Assembly: GCF_051020765.1 (NCBI RefSeq)
Contig: NC_134946.1
Location: 7,057,239-7,121,238, forward strand
Source: Lasioglossum baleicum
Lineage: Eukaryota; Arthropoda; Insecta; Hymenoptera; Halictidae
Direction: 5' to 3'
DNA: 64,000 nucleotides
The notes beneath the pieces were generated by a model. The model searched no databases, had not been told where the DNA came from, and saw nothing but the letters and a program-made list of their open reading frames with translations. The position numbers were made by a program, and so were the translations under genes. Below, one piece after another: positions 21,441-33,212 of this stretch. The stretch's first letter is position 1. The number at the start of each line of letters is the position of its first letter.

Positions 21441-23240
21441 CATAGCGTTTTCATTTTTTATCGTTATTTGAATACGCATTTCTAGTAGTTTTCAAGATGT
21501 TTTAACTGCTTCGAGTCTTTAAATTTCATTTTCTAGTAATCACATTGTTTAATATTTCGTATTCATTATTTTCTCGTCGAGCCCTTTCACTTAAAAATTT
21601 TGACACAATTAAAAAACTATATGTGTTATCAATATTTTATATTTACACTACAGAAGTAGAATACAAAACAAATATGTCATATTAACTCTTTTATTTATTT
21701 GTTCAAGCTGATACACCATTATCATCGCGTATTATTAACATGTCAGTATGAAATGAAAATATGATACTCTTTTATTGAAGAGATCTGATTGAAACATTGA
21801 AACATCGGAAAATTGTGTATTTATGAATGGTACTATACATTCATCATTAGACGATCTGGTATGACTACTTTTTGCGTTGAGTCTTCAGCAAATGATTACT
21901 TAAATCTTATAATGAAATGCATTTTGAAATATTCTAAAGACGCTAGATATGCGCGTAGACAGATAGTCTAAAAAATAGACTTGCAATTAATTAACCTAGA
22001 TGAACCGATATGGGTGACCTGGATATTCAAGGCTGTTACTAAGAAAATGGTATAAGCGATGCTTATCTGGAATTGATAAAGTAGAAAAGCTACATAAAAG
22101 TCTGGGGCTGTTATTTCACAGGTCCAAAACCAAAAATCTAGGAAATTGTTTAATCTATTTGAATTTTTTTTAATGTGTACCTCTTGTACTGTTGTGGGCA
22201 TAGAAGGACTGCAAAGTGCAATAGTTTGTCATAAATAAGATGTTTTGCATACATGAAAACTGAAAGAGATATGCCTGGCATAAAGAGCGAGTAAGTATAT
22301 ATGTAAAAATAGTATGTAAATGGCTAAAAATGCCGTTATACATAGTTCTAAACGAACGTTTGTACAACAGTTCCGAACAGTTGAGCTTTATTTGTTATAT
22401 ATTTCTCCTGTAATTTCACTAGCAGAAATATTATGTCAATTTTTAAACTTATCGGTAACTTAAAAAATATACTTTATCATAAGAGAGAAACTAATTCTTT
22501 CGTACGTTGTATTAAATATCGGTAGAATTTCAAATGTACAAGCACAATTAAAACAATCTGATAAATTAAAAAATTTCGGGTTTAATACCTGCATATTCAA
22601 AAATGTTATGTTAATAGATCATATCACCATGGACAAATAAATCAGATTACCCAAAAACAAAACAAAACGTTCTTGGAAAGAACAACTGTAGATGTTAAAA
22701 ATCATGAAATATATGTAATATTTCTAAAATTTACTATCTTTAAAAATCGTTACACAGTCGACACAAATGAATTGTGTACATAGACTATAGATAATACCAA
22801 CTATCTCTCTCTCTCTCTCTCTCTATTCCTCAATCAAGTATTTACTTATTTTATTAGTGAAAGAAATAATGAAAATTTTGATTATATTCTTTTTAAAAAA
22901 AAATTGGCTCTATCGATTTATGTGTGCGCGTGTATTTTCTTATCTTCCAACGTGTGACTTTTACACTGCCATTTTTCCTGAGTTCTACATATACTTTTTA
23001 CCTATGGTCGCATGAGTAATTACGTTTGATCTTTAAATGAATAAAGTTGTAGTTTAATGGTTTATTACTAAGAACGAATTATGTAAATAACTGTAATATA
23101 CATAATACATAATACATATTATGTATATTATGTAATATACATAACTAACTTATGTAATAACTTAATTATAAACTAATTAATAGTAAATTACTGAAATATA
23201 TAGTATGTAATATCTCTTAACATACAATAATATTGCCCTG
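21441..23240. other. AT-rich non-coding stretch with (CT)n
   Basis: There is no gene. A (CT)n microsatellite lies at about 22804-22825. Around 23095-23150 there are near-palindromic runs of ATAATACATAATACAT/ATGTATATTATGTA. Two minus-strand ORFs (21968-22367) carry no motif. Confidence 0.5.
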
Positions 23241-23250
23241 CGTTATTACA

Positions 23251-23356
23251 GACAACCAACACATCGATCATGTTTGTGTCGCACACGAGTCTACGCGTGG
23301 CACGCGAGATGTTTAATGAAGATGAACTTCGTTCCGCAAGGCCGTCATGGTCATCA
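23251..23356 (+). CDS. Candidate isolated internal exon, plus strand
   Basis: This 106-bp block is noticeably GC-richer than its AT-rich flanks. It is bounded by an acceptor-like GCGTTATTACAG (ending 23250) and a good donor, CATCAG|GTAACG. Two frames are open throughout: one contains MFVSHTSLRVAREMFNEDEL, the other ends MNFVPQGRHGHQ. I recognise neither. It could be an exon of an unannotated plus-strand transcript, a conserved non-coding element or chance. Confidence 0.25.
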
Positions 23357-24290
23357 GGTAACGAATTCTCTATCTTTGAGTATCTGTCGTTTCAAATTTT
23401 TGTAATGTTTATAGTTTATACGAAACAATTCATAGTTGACAACCAGGTCTATGACAAAACAATTCATAGAGTATGTTACTTTCCATGATGCACTTTATTA
23501 AAACTAATATTGCCATTTCGGGATTGTCATTTCGACAGCAGAAATATGATGAAATTCATAAATGAATTGACGATTCTTTCTTTTCTTTACAGCTTTACAA
23601 AAGAAGTGAAAGTAAAAGAAGTAACGTAATTTGTAATGTCTACGTATAAATAATAAGTTGCTTACAAGTAATCTGCTCGTGGACTACAGATTACTCGGAG
23701 ACCAAACTGCTTACAGCTGCATTAGTTTAATTTCTTTAATATATTGAATGTCTAACATCCGTAAACATATTGCATGACTGCCATGTTAGCAATACTGCCG
23801 ATATCAGCAATAATTGTGACGTTGGGTCAATACAGATCTATTTTACATTCGAGTTTCTATTATCGGATCGATCGTTTTCTATTACAAATCCGTTCTATTT
23901 TTTAAAGGTAATTTCAACCTCGTGATGCGTCGATATACAAATTCTTATGAATTTTTATGAAATTCAGAACTGAAGCTTTGATCGATCGTAAATTGCAATC
24001 TATTGGCATTTCGCAGCTTGCAACCAAATAACACAAAATTACCAAATATTGCGTCATCCATATGTGGAACACGTGGCCGTCAACATGATAATAGTAAATT
24101 CGAATTCTTTTAACAGCGGTTAAACATTGTTGCAAGATAAGTATACTGTAAACATTACATAATTGCAATAGTGAATTGCACTTTATACCATGCTAAATTA
24201 ATCCTTATTAAGTAGTTGCGAACAAGAATAAATATTAGCAACATGGACAAATTGTGGAGGACCGCAAGATATTTTAGCTTTAATACGATC
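23357..24290. other. Non-coding stretch
   Basis: Nothing is identifiable apart from short ORFs without motifs (23914-24168 minus). Confidence 0.4.
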
Positions 24291-24298
24291 ATCATTAA

Positions 24299-24830
24299 AA
24301 GTACTTATTGCAGTTGAATTCCATTATTTTATCATAATTCAATGATGTAGTACAGTAATTGACTTCGAATGAAAATTTTACGAACTACATACAACGTTTA
24401 AAACAAAGATAACTGGCATAGTAGAATACAAACGTTATTATAACTTTTCAGAAAATGCAGCCAGAAATCGTGAAATAAATATGATCATAACTAAATATGA
24501 TCTTTTTTTAGAAATGCTATACATATATTTCAACTCCTAACTTGTTGCAATTTTACAGATTGTTTCCATTTTACTAGAAAGTACTTATTGCAGAAGAATT
24601 CCTTTAATTTATAATTATTCAATGGCGTAGTACAGTAATTAACTTTGAATGAAAATTTTATGAACTAAAATGTTCAAGATCTACTGGCGTAGAGTAGAAT
24701 AAAAACGTTACAATAACTTTTCATAAAATGCAGTCAGAAATCGCGACATAAATATGATCACAACCTTGTGAGGCTTTTTCGAGACTGGTGTCATTTTTTC
24801 TCAGATTGTTTGTTTCCATTTTACTTAATA
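24299..24830. repeat. Tandem duplication, period 290 bp
   Basis: AAGTACTTATTGCAG at 24299 returns at 24589. About 250 bp then follows in the same order (AGTACAGTAATT, GAATGAAAATTTTA, AACTTTTCA.AAAATGCAG, AAATATGATCA, GATTGTTT.CCATTTTACT). There are many substitutions and small indels, so it is an old duplication. Confidence 0.8.
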
Positions 24831-26628
24831 AAAATATATGATATGGATCTTGCAAAATGAGTACTTACGAAATCTAAGGTAATACTTCGATAATAAAATT
24901 ATCGCCAACAGATTCGCAAAACACAAAGATCATGTGTACAAGATATTGAGAATTTTCGTTACATATCTCGAGTCGTTCTGCATTGGACTCGCCGCAAGAG
25001 TCGTTATCTGCTGCTTTTAACAAAAATTGACGTTCCACGTAAAAATATAAACATGATCCTCATATCTCGGCAATGGTCACGCTCAAAATGAATGTATGCA
25101 TAGCATTATTTCCATCAATATTATATTAACTATTCTAAAAGAAAGCACACAGTATTTTCTTTCTAAATTTTCAAAAAAGGAAAATACTTCTGACGATATA
25201 ATTAATTATAAACGCGACATGTTGTGCATTTGAGATTAACGTTATCGAATAAATACCTTCTACATTAATCAACCGATATCATTCATTATCAGACATTTAT
25301 CATTGTTATCAAAAAATAATTAAAAACCGAGATATTTGTCTTTGTGAATGTTCTAAATAAAATAATAATCATTGAGTCTGTCTTCTTCATTTCAATGTTA
25401 TTTAAAACACGTTTATACCGCATCTAAATTTCCAAATATGTAATCTGTCTTGCTTATAATTTCGTAGATCTACATACGAGAAACAACATTCTATGCAATA
25501 AAAAAAGATAGCAAACCGCTGATAAAAAGTCTAAGATTTTCTGCAGAAATGACTGTACCTATCAAAGAGTTTACTCTGTACGATTCAAAATAACGAGAAT
25601 CTTTTTCTGTGTGGGTCGCTACAAGGATTCACGGCAATAACGTATTTTTGACAATAAGGTCATTTACATGACGCGATGACGTTCGGTCAAAGGAGAGGCG
25701 TTTTTTTTATCTTTCTACACGTATTTGTTTTAAACGCGTCTTTCGAAGGTGTTTGCGTTGTGCCAACTTCGGACAGATAAAAATAGTCACTCACTGAGTA
25801 TAAAATAATGTCTATCTTAAGAAAACTGTTCCAAATGAAGCAAATATATATAGTTGCACCATAATATTCACGCCATTCTTCAATTAATCTAGAATAGCGA
25901 TGTTTATGTTTTACATTTTTCATAATCAGCTTGAAGAAAACCAGAATTAAATCAAATTTCATATTCTTGATTAACGATAATTTCGAAAAGTGACATGTTA
26001 AATTTTAACAGAATTTTGTAATTACAATAATTGAAAATCAACGAATTTTTAATAGTAAAGCTATTGTCATGTATAACATTAACGTTTAAATTAATTGTGT
26101 TATGTTTACGAACACTATCTTGTTAATGTACGTAGTTTATAATGTAGTACACATTTAACAAAATTTATAATAAAACAATATCTTAATTAAAACTACATTA
26201 TAATATAAAAGAAAATAAATTTTGGGTTCCATTTACTTTTATCATTTGTGCATCACATGTAAACAAAAGAGTATGCACGTCATATATACCTCAGATATAA
26301 ATGAAATATTAAATAATAAATTAAATAAGTTAATTAAGGCTGAATTAGCAGCTTCCTTGAATTTTTTCTTGATAAAAACGAAATATATTGTGCACTTCAA
26401 GAAATTTTTCTTCTACGATGGATGGTAAACGTTTATATGTATAGAACTAATATTCTCTATATGTATATTGTATTTTCTTAACCACTTAATACTGATTCAA
26501 TCTATGCTACTTCTGTTCAATCTCTATATTTGTAATATCACATCAGACTAATAGTGAAAATATAAACAAAATTTAGAAAATACGAATATCATTCAATTTA
26601 TCTAAGTTGTAATGAAATATTATTCTTA
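24831..26628. other. AT-rich non-coding stretch
   Basis: I see no gene or clear repeat. Minus-strand ORF 25687-25962 and plus-strand ORF 26222-26428 show no family features. Confidence 0.4.
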
Positions 26629-26632
26629 TTAA

Positions 26633-26932
26633 CCCTTTGCACTCCTAATTATTTTTCAATTTTGTTGCCAACAAGTCCCTATTATTCGACATGTTCTATT
26701 TCTTTACTTCGAAAGACAGTTCCTTGACTGCTACTTATTTGAAACAATTTTATTTACTAATTATATTCGATATAACTCTCAAACTTTGTTGTAATTTATA
26801 TTTGTGGAACTTATATTTGTTTTCAATTAAAAAATAAATAAAGGAAGAACCAAATACATATAAGAACCCTTTTTATTTACATTGTTCTTTATCTGATGTT
26901 GAGTCGCACACTATACAAAGGAGTGAAAAGGG
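26633..26932. mobile_element. piggyBac-like MITE (TTAA duplication)
   Basis: The 300-bp element begins CCCTTTGCACTCCTA and ends with the inverse form AAAGGAGTGAAAAGGG. TTAA lies at both borders (26629-26632, 26933-26936). CCC-starting ends with TTAA duplication are the signature of piggyBac-type insertion. There is no transposase. Confidence 0.85.
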
Positions 26933-26936
26933 TTAA

Positions 26937-27020
26937 ACTTGTTCTAAAATATGTTTTTAGCGCATTAAATAAATATTGTATGTCACCATGTACATCATTG
27001 GTACACATGGCACGGAACGT
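26937..27020. repeat. Dispersed repeat, copy 1 (ACTTGTTCTAAAATATG...)
   Basis: The phrase TTTTTAGCGCATTAAATAAATA, followed by ..CATGTAC and paired GGTACACATGG motifs, recurs at 37190-37320 downstream of the Helitron ORF. Confidence 0.6.
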
Positions 27021-27185
27021 GTTAATAAAGCAACTCCGATAAGCACAGTTGCGGGAAAAATTGTAACGACGAGAGGTTAAACTAGTTCCAGGTGCATATT
27101 ATACAAATTGATTAATATTTCAATATAAATGTAAAATGTAAAATAAACCCAAAATTTAATTTGTACTATGAATAAAAAAAAGTAC

Positions 27186-27668
27186 CTCTTGGGTAAGTTC
27201 GGCTGTAGCAGCTGGTTCATCGGGACTTCGCGAAGAAGTCGGCGGATCGGGAGATGTCACATTTCTATTTGATTCTGTCAAAATACTGGGTCCTGCTGCA
27301 GCGGTATCTCTTGTTGTTTCTTCGACATTCAACAAATACGCATGGATGTCGTTCAATCCTGAATTTATTCTGTTATATCTTCCTAGTGAATTTAAATCTT
27401 CGAATAAATCTCTTTCATAGTTTAGAAGCACCGAGTCTAGATTTTTTGGATGAACAAACATAGGTCGATGGACAATGGTGTGTGCATCTGTATGCCATCC
27501 GGAGCCATTATTTAAATCCAGAGAGCCTACGCCAATGGTTTGAATATCCAAACCCAAGTAGGACTCTGGATCTACTCGTAACAAAGATAGTAACAGCGCA
27601 AGCTGGAACAGTTCCTCGCTGTACAATTTCTTTAAGCATAACATTTTGTTGCTGTTTAATTGAATCAC
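27186..27668 (-). CDS. cnc: cap-n-collar, long isoform (CncC): first coding exon
   Basis: This exon encodes the N-terminus of the CNC-bZIP transcription factor related to vertebrate Nrf1/Nrf2, which drives oxidative, xenobiotic and proteasome stress genes. It starts after an acceptor (CTGTAG, then exon base 27668). The first ATG is at 27644 and 153 codons run to a GAG|GTACTT donor at 27186/27185 (phase 0). The start MLCLKKLYSEELFQLALLLS matches the Nrf1 N-terminal homology box, a hydrophobic segment (about residues 12-24) that anchors Nrf1 in the ER membrane. It is followed by LLRVDPESYLG and, at about residues 64-95, VHPKNLD...NSLGRYNR, equivalent to the Nrf1 HPK.ID..ALDR region. The tail is P/S/T-rich. 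The Neh2-like DLG/ETGE region, CNC domain and bZIP are not in this exon and I found none between here and position 1. The gene is therefore partial, continuing left. An ORF starting at GTG 27668 is not the real start. Confidence 0.88.
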
Positions 27669-28528
27669 CTACAGTTATGAAATATATCTATGGCCAATAA
27701 TAAATTAACGTATTGTCACAGAGGCTTGGCAGTGATATTACGTAGAAAAACTTTGTAAGCTGTCATGATAGAATAATAGCTCATGTTGAAACTTTTTCCT
27801 TTGTTTAGTTTTGAACACTGTATATCAATTATATAGCTGCTTGTGCTTGAATCTTTGAAATCACACTACAATTATGTATATTATCCTTCGAATGTGCACA
27901 CAGAATCGAAAACAATTCTTCCTCGGTTTATTCTCGTCTGAATTTCGCACTTCGGTCTTTTGTTTTTCACGTTTAATGAAACGAACATGGATCTTAAACG
28001 AAGTTACAAAGCACACAGTTGTTGGAGCCGCTGCTGGAGCAACTTATTCGATAGACTGTCCGAATGAAAATAAAGATTCGGAGTTCTCTTTAAACAAGTA
28101 TAGGTCAGTTACTCGGATATAAAAATAACCTCAAAACACACACTAGCCACGTCAAACTTTGGTGCACCTCGCGTTACATCCTACGCGCGCCTTCGATTTT
28201 ATTTGACAATTCCATATAGTAATCCGTTGAATCAGTGGCGACGTTTCTTCCCCATTGTCACGCCAGGCCAGATATTATGAAATGTAACAATTTCGATCAA
28301 CTAGTTGAAATTGACAGATCTACAGATGATACCGGGTCTCGAACTGCTTTAAATTTCTTCCTGATAGCTATTCGAGGCCCGCGGCAAGCGCCAGTAACCT
28401 CTTTCGTTAAATCATCTTGCTTCGACGATGTTAGAATTCGAACGATGATAACGTTAAATTAATACAATAGAGTGCATTTCACGGAGAACAAACTAGTACA
28501 CCTTGCTGAGAGAGATCGCTCGCGATAT

Positions 28529-28540
28529 GTGACTCAGCAC
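28529..28540 (-). promoter_or_regulatory. Consensus CNC-Maf antioxidant response element upstream of cnc
   Basis: On the minus strand the sequence reads GTGCTGAGTCAC; on the plus strand TGACTCAGCA fits TGACnnnGC. This is a full match to the NF-E2/ARE-type site bound by CNC-small Maf heterodimers. It lies about 0.9 kb upstream of the cnc coding start in a locally GC-richer stretch (28140-28620) that may hold the promoter or a leader exon. Function is inferred, not shown. Confidence 0.55.
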
Positions 28541-28692
28541 TCACTCCGACAATGTCGTTTCTCAGGGCCGCCGCAAGCGTATGTTTCTCCCTTTTTGCCT
28601 CTGTTGACAGGTGATTCGTTCAGCTTTCAACTCATTCACTTTACTTGTTTAATACTTGACATTTATTTCTATTATCGTCTACGCGACATTAA

Positions 28693-28967
28693 CCCCTTGC
28701 CCTACAATATCGTGCCTGACTCGTGTGCTAAAAATTCCGAACAAAGTATAATAAATATGTGTGCTACCGAAATAAAATTCTACTTTGGTTTTTAACACAA
28801 TCTAATAAATATATGTGTGTACTATTAATTTCCTTTAAACCGAAAGAAAATTCTACTTTGGTTTTGTTAATGTACAATGGATATAAATTTTCTCCTTTTT
28901 TAAGAAATTACGAACAACAAAAAAGTTCTAATCACTAAAACCGTAAAATAAATCGTAGGGCAAAGGG
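28693..28967. mobile_element. piggyBac-like MITE 2 (TTAA duplication)
   Basis: The 275-bp element begins CCCCTTGCCCTACAATAT and ends with the inverse form TCGTAGGGCAAAGGG. TTAA lies at 28689-28692 and 28968-28971. The ends are related to, but distinct from, the 26.6 kb element. It has no ORF of its own. Confidence 0.85.
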
Positions 28968-29429
28968 TTAAACTTCTTCAAATATGCGTATCCGTTTCTG
29001 ATATACCGATCAAGAGAAACTAGGCATGCATCAATGGTTGCGCAGCCGATAATTAAACCATTTTTAAGTATATTTATAAACATACCGGTAATAACACTGC
29101 ACTTAAACAAGTACAATGGTCGGTGGTCAACTGTTGATAAGACAAAAATTACACCAACTGTCGTGATACGTAGGTATGGAGGCATATACACATATTTTCC
29201 CATTCGATTTGAATTGGAGAATGATAATGCTGCATTGAAATAGATCGTGTAACGTCTTTATATAACGATACATTCGTTTGCATCTCTGCTCGTATTAATT
29301 GAAAAACGATTTGCTTATTACGTAACGGGTTCTTCAGGCTCTTTTTAGTTTTTTCATTTATTATCTCAATTTATAATAACTATATATAACAAAAATATTA
29401 TATGTATATATATATAACAAAAAAAGAAT

Positions 29430-29510
29430 GAAGATAAAGTTCCATTTCACTCCAGTTTGTGTTGCAATTCAGGCAGAATGTTTTTATTTTGCATAAAGAT
29501 CCGCTGTCGA
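29430..29510. mobile_element. Right-end fragment of TAGACTGCGG MITE
   Basis: The segment ending ATAAAGATCCGCTGTCGA, with the upstream CACTCCAGTTTGTGTTGCAATTC shared with other copies, has no left end. Confidence 0.6.
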
Positions 29511-29641
29511 ATAATAACCCATTTGAATTCAATCTTAATTTATTTAATAGTGTACTTCGAATTTCAAATTCTTTGGAGTACACACGATATTTTGGAGTCG
29601 ATTTACTTTGGAGTCGATTCACGATATTTTAATATTGTAAT

Positions 29642-29850
29642 TAGACTGCGGATGTTTATGCATTTTCCAATTTTTATAGATAAATTTTAAGAAAGTGAAA
29701 TGAAGTAAAATCCTATTTTTAATGTGAACAGCCTTTGTAGATCTAATTGTAGAACAGATAAAAATTGTACAAAATTCTATCGAATTTTATAGTCTATAGC
29801 CTTTTTCGAACATTTTCATAAGCCATAAATGCATAAAGTTCCGCAGTTTA
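29642..29850. mobile_element. hAT-type MITE, TAGACTGCGG family, perfect target duplication
   Basis: The 209-bp element runs from TAGACTGCGGATGTTTATGC to AAAGTTCCGCAGTTTA. Exact 8-bp duplication ATTGTAAT at 29634-29641 and 29851-29858. Confidence 0.92.
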
Positions 29851-29877
29851 ATTGTAATATTCTTCGTTAGTATACAC

Positions 29878-30055
29878 TAGACTGCAAATGTTTATGCATT
29901 TTTCAATTTCTGTAGAAGAATTTTAAGAAAGTGGAATAAAATAGCCTTTTTAGATCTGAAATAAATTAAAATCGTATCTAATTCTGTCGAATTTTATATC
30001 CTAGCATTTTTTGAAAATTTTCAGTAGCCATAATTGCATAAAGATCCACAGTCTA
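29878..30055. mobile_element. hAT-type MITE, TAGACTGCGG family
   Basis: The element runs from TAGACTGCAAATGTTTATGC to AAAGATCCACAGTCTA. Its flanks, GTATACAC and GTATATAC, agree at 7 of 8. It lies 27 bp from the previous copy and shares its subfamily interior. Confidence 0.88.
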
Positions 30056-31549
30056 GTATATACATACATACGCGCGCGCGCGTGCATATAGTATATATAT
30101 ATATATATGTACACTTCCATTATACATTAATTTTCCAATCGACGATCAAATTATGCAAATATATACAAACTAAATAAAATATGAGAGCTTAGGGGAAAGT
30201 ATCGTTGTTTCTTACATATTTATTAAAACTGCAGTATACAGATTGATTGTATATATACATATACACTACATTGTTGAATTTCCAAAACCCTGGTCGAGGA
30301 AAATCAAGAACATATGCCAACTCTGTCGTAAGTTTTTCATATACGCGTATACATGCCTATAATGGCATAAATGCATTAAACAAGCACCGTACGTACGACA
30401 CATGCAAATTAAGTTCATAGGTGAAACGCGATGATAACTGCGGCACAGTGTACAGTTGTACAACACTTTCCGGACAAAGAATCGTCTATCTCTGTCGATA
30501 ACAATGTCGCGGAAACAAAAGTAAAGGAAAAGACTTTTCGAAAGACGGTTTAATGTGATGCACGCATACCGCCACTTGATAACGCGTATTTTTCAAGGTG
30601 CCGATGAAACACGCGATTCAAATTACAATAAGAAAACTTTGGCCGCAATCACGTTGACACGTTTCGCGCGGTTGCCACGTTTGTTAATCACTAAGCAGAC
30701 GCGTGAGTAATCAAACAATTCGCCACAAATGCTGTGGACGTAAGTACACGGCTGCGCGTGTCCGTTCTATGTATCTATATGCAGTGTATATTTTCTTATA
30801 TGTACTTTATCTACTCACGTTATGTATAAGTTTCGTTGATTTTAAATGCGCTCCGTCGTTGTAAGGTGACAATGATGTCATCCGCGGCAAATCTTCCGTT
30901 TCGATCATATTACAGTGTTTCTTTCAATTTTTCAATCTCAAAATATGCATCGGACGAACTTTAACAGAAATTAGCTGGGTAACGGCGAAAACCGACTGTA
31001 TACCGATGACTAAAAGAATGGAAGTGAAATACATTACGTCACTGAACTCGAAGAAGCACTCTCACTTTGTTCGATCACTCTGTGGAGATACATCGCGAGT
31101 TAACTTTCCAAAGGTTCTATCACGTGTCAATGACAATTCTATGACAAGTGTGTTTGTGACAGAATTTTCTTTCTCACAATAATGAGGTTATCAGAATCAC
31201 CGCGAAAGCTACTGTCCGACGTTCCAATATCAGATAATTAGAATTTTTCTTGTGCTACGTCACTGGCTGCGATTGCCGCGCTATTTGAACGTAGCGCGAG
31301 TGACACAACACGTGTTCAGGTTAGATCAATGTTTCCGTTTCCGGTGGCTGGTACGCCGGCGTACTCGATTCCACCCTTAATTCAAAAATATAAATCTTAG
31401 AAACGCAATCGCGGCTTGTTATAGATTTACTTTATTAATTTAACCATTAAGCCATACGAACTAATAAATATAATGAACTATTGAATCAATGTATAAATCA
31501 ATGAATAAATTTGGAATATATGCCACAGGCGAATACACAGTTACGCACA
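30056..31549. other. Non-coding stretch, microsatellite and GC-richer segment
   Basis: (CG)n/(TA)n microsatellites lie at 30068-30110. From about 30480 to 31380 the GC and CpG content rises without a recognisable ORF. Because cnc is transcribed leftward from 27.6 kb and its first coding exon has a splice acceptor, a distal 5' leader or promoter of cnc could lie here or near 28.2-28.6 kb. I cannot place it. Confidence 0.35.
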
Positions 31550-32245
31550 TATAATTATAATTGATCACACACTTCAAATCACACACACACAGAATAACTT
31601 TTTTATGAATGGACCAAATGACTTCAATGTCTTATCATGACTTCTAATAAATATGTTGAAAAAAAGCATTTGGTCGGAGAAAAACAATAGTAAAAATTGA
31701 TTTCTACAACTTTTTTAGCTGGGCCAATATAACGAAAATTTAAAAGATGTGTTTTGTAAACTCATATAAATAATATACGTTCTGAAAATTCCATTGAAAT
31801 TGGTTAAACCTTGAAACTAAACTTAAATTGGTTAGTCCTCATGTGTGTGAATTTGACTTCTTGATGTTCGCTATACATATATACAGAGTGTTCGGTAACT
31901 GGTGGTACAAGCAAAAAGGGAGTGATTCTACATGAAAAAATAAGTCGAAAATATAGAACAAAATTTTTTCATGTGAGACTTTGTTTTCGAAAAAATCGAC
32001 TTCGAATTTTCGCCGGGTACGTGCTTTAGTATATGTAGAAAGTAGAATTGGTTGATTATGGTCAGACGCGTCATACGATTCCTATGCAATAGCACGTGTA
32101 TTCGCTGCATTTTCAAACTCGATTTTCTCGGAAACGAGTTGCCAAACGAAAAAATGGATATAAGTTCCACGATATTAGTTTTGATCATTTTGATCGATAC
32201 GTAGGGTGCGACACGGAGTGGTAAGGGGGCTCTAGAGCCCCCCGA
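31550..32245. repeat. Two dispersed repeats back to back
   Basis: 31550-31830 (GAATAACTTTTTTATGAATGG ... CATTTGGTCGGA ... CATTGAAATTGGTTAA) is about 80 percent alike, by eye, to 39055-39330. 31883-32245 begins ACAGAGTGTTCGGTAACTGG and is related, in inverted orientation, to about 46336-46622, which ends ACCACCAGTTACCG. A 16-bp palindrome, GGGGCTCTAGAGCCCC, sits near 32226. The minus-strand ORF at 31928-32266 lies inside this repeat and is not a gene. Confidence 0.65.
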
Positions 32246-32299
32246 ATGCGAAGCAAAAAAATACATTGAGTGATTGGTCTACTCTCATACATCGTCTGT

Positions 32300-32330
32300 G
32301 ATGCAAGAGAGAGAGAGAGAGAGAGCGAGA
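32300..32330. repeat. (AG)n microsatellite
   Basis: An uninterrupted GA/AG run of about 24 bp, followed by GCGAGAGCG. Confidence 0.85.
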
Positions 32331-32680
32331 GCGTAGATTGTGGTTATGTTGGATGCCTATTTGCTACTATTTGCTCATCAGTATGCGTTTGAAAATGTGT
32401 ATAAATAATTCTCCTACACATGCAAATGTACTCCTGTAGTTTGATTTTTCGAACGCATGCAGTTGTCGATATACGCATATCCACTATAACATCATTTGAA
32501 ATTGCAATCAAATTTTATGTACAACCATTGAGATTTCGTACAGTACCACATTATACAAAAAAGAAAAGGAAATCGGCTTGGAAATATGATAAATATGACC
32601 TATTATATTTGGGGAAGTTACTACTATTATACTAAATGTTATTCTCATACTAAATTTTCTTCTTCCAACCTGTCCTTGTG

Positions 32681-32892
32681 TAGACTACGGATCTTTTTTT
32701 ATGCAATTATGGATTTTGAAAATTTTCAAGAAATGCTGGGATATAAAATATGACAGAATTTAGTACGATTTTAATAAATTCAATAATTCAGATCTAAAGA
32801 GGCTACTACCACGGAAATTAGGATTTTATTTGATTCGAGTTTCTTAAAATTCGTCTACGAAAATTGCAAATTACATAAACATCCGCAGTCTA
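32681..32892. mobile_element. hAT-type MITE, TAGACTGCGG family
   Basis: The element runs from TAGACTACGGATCTTTTTTTATGC to AACATCCGCAGTCTA. The flanking octamers (TCCTTGTG, CTGAGTAT) do not match. Confidence 0.8.
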
Positions 32893-33006
32893 CTGAGTAT
32901 AGCTTACAAGCGAACATTTAAAATAGTTTTACGATGTAATATAAAATAGAAAAACTATATATATATAGATTTTATTTAAATAATAATATTATTCTGAACG
33001 ATTTCT

Positions 33007-33212
33007 GAAGTGAAAACTTCTTTAGGCGCACCGTGTAGAATCCAGTAGAATCTGGGCAGCGAGCGAATGGCAGCAAATGGCAGCGAATGAGCCTGATCCG
33101 TCACGGTCACGCTCCGAGATGAAACGTTATTCGGGTAAACTCGGGGGAGCCGAGTTTAGCCGAGCGAGCGAGAAACAGAGACAGGTGTGCGTCGCTGTCT
33201 TCACATTGTGAC
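33007..33212. repeat. Repeat upstream of the Helitron ORF, related to the 61.9 kb element
   Basis: The sequence starts GAAGTGAAAACTTCTTTAGGCG and shares, in order, CTGATCCGTCACG, CTCCGAG.TGAAACG.TATTCGG, ACTCGGGGGAGCCGAG and GACAGGTGTGC with the inverted 156-bp element at 61938-62093. It contains extra internal copies of GGCAGCGAATG. The right inverted end is lost. A further partial copy (AATCCGTCACGCTC, TGAAACGCTCATTCGGG) lies at 33331-33380. Confidence 0.75.

Noticed and set aside
27645..27668. GTG start extending the cnc ORF by eight codons
   Set aside because: The first base of that extension is the first base after a splice acceptor. The ATG at 27644 matches the family N-terminus.
27254..27700. 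Plus-strand ORFs opposite the cnc exon
   Set aside because: They are antisense shadows of the CncC first exon.
32226..32241. 16-bp perfect palindrome GGGGCTCTAGAGCCCC as a regulatory site
   Set aside because: It sits inside a dispersed repeat and has no known factor match. Most likely it is incidental to the repeat.
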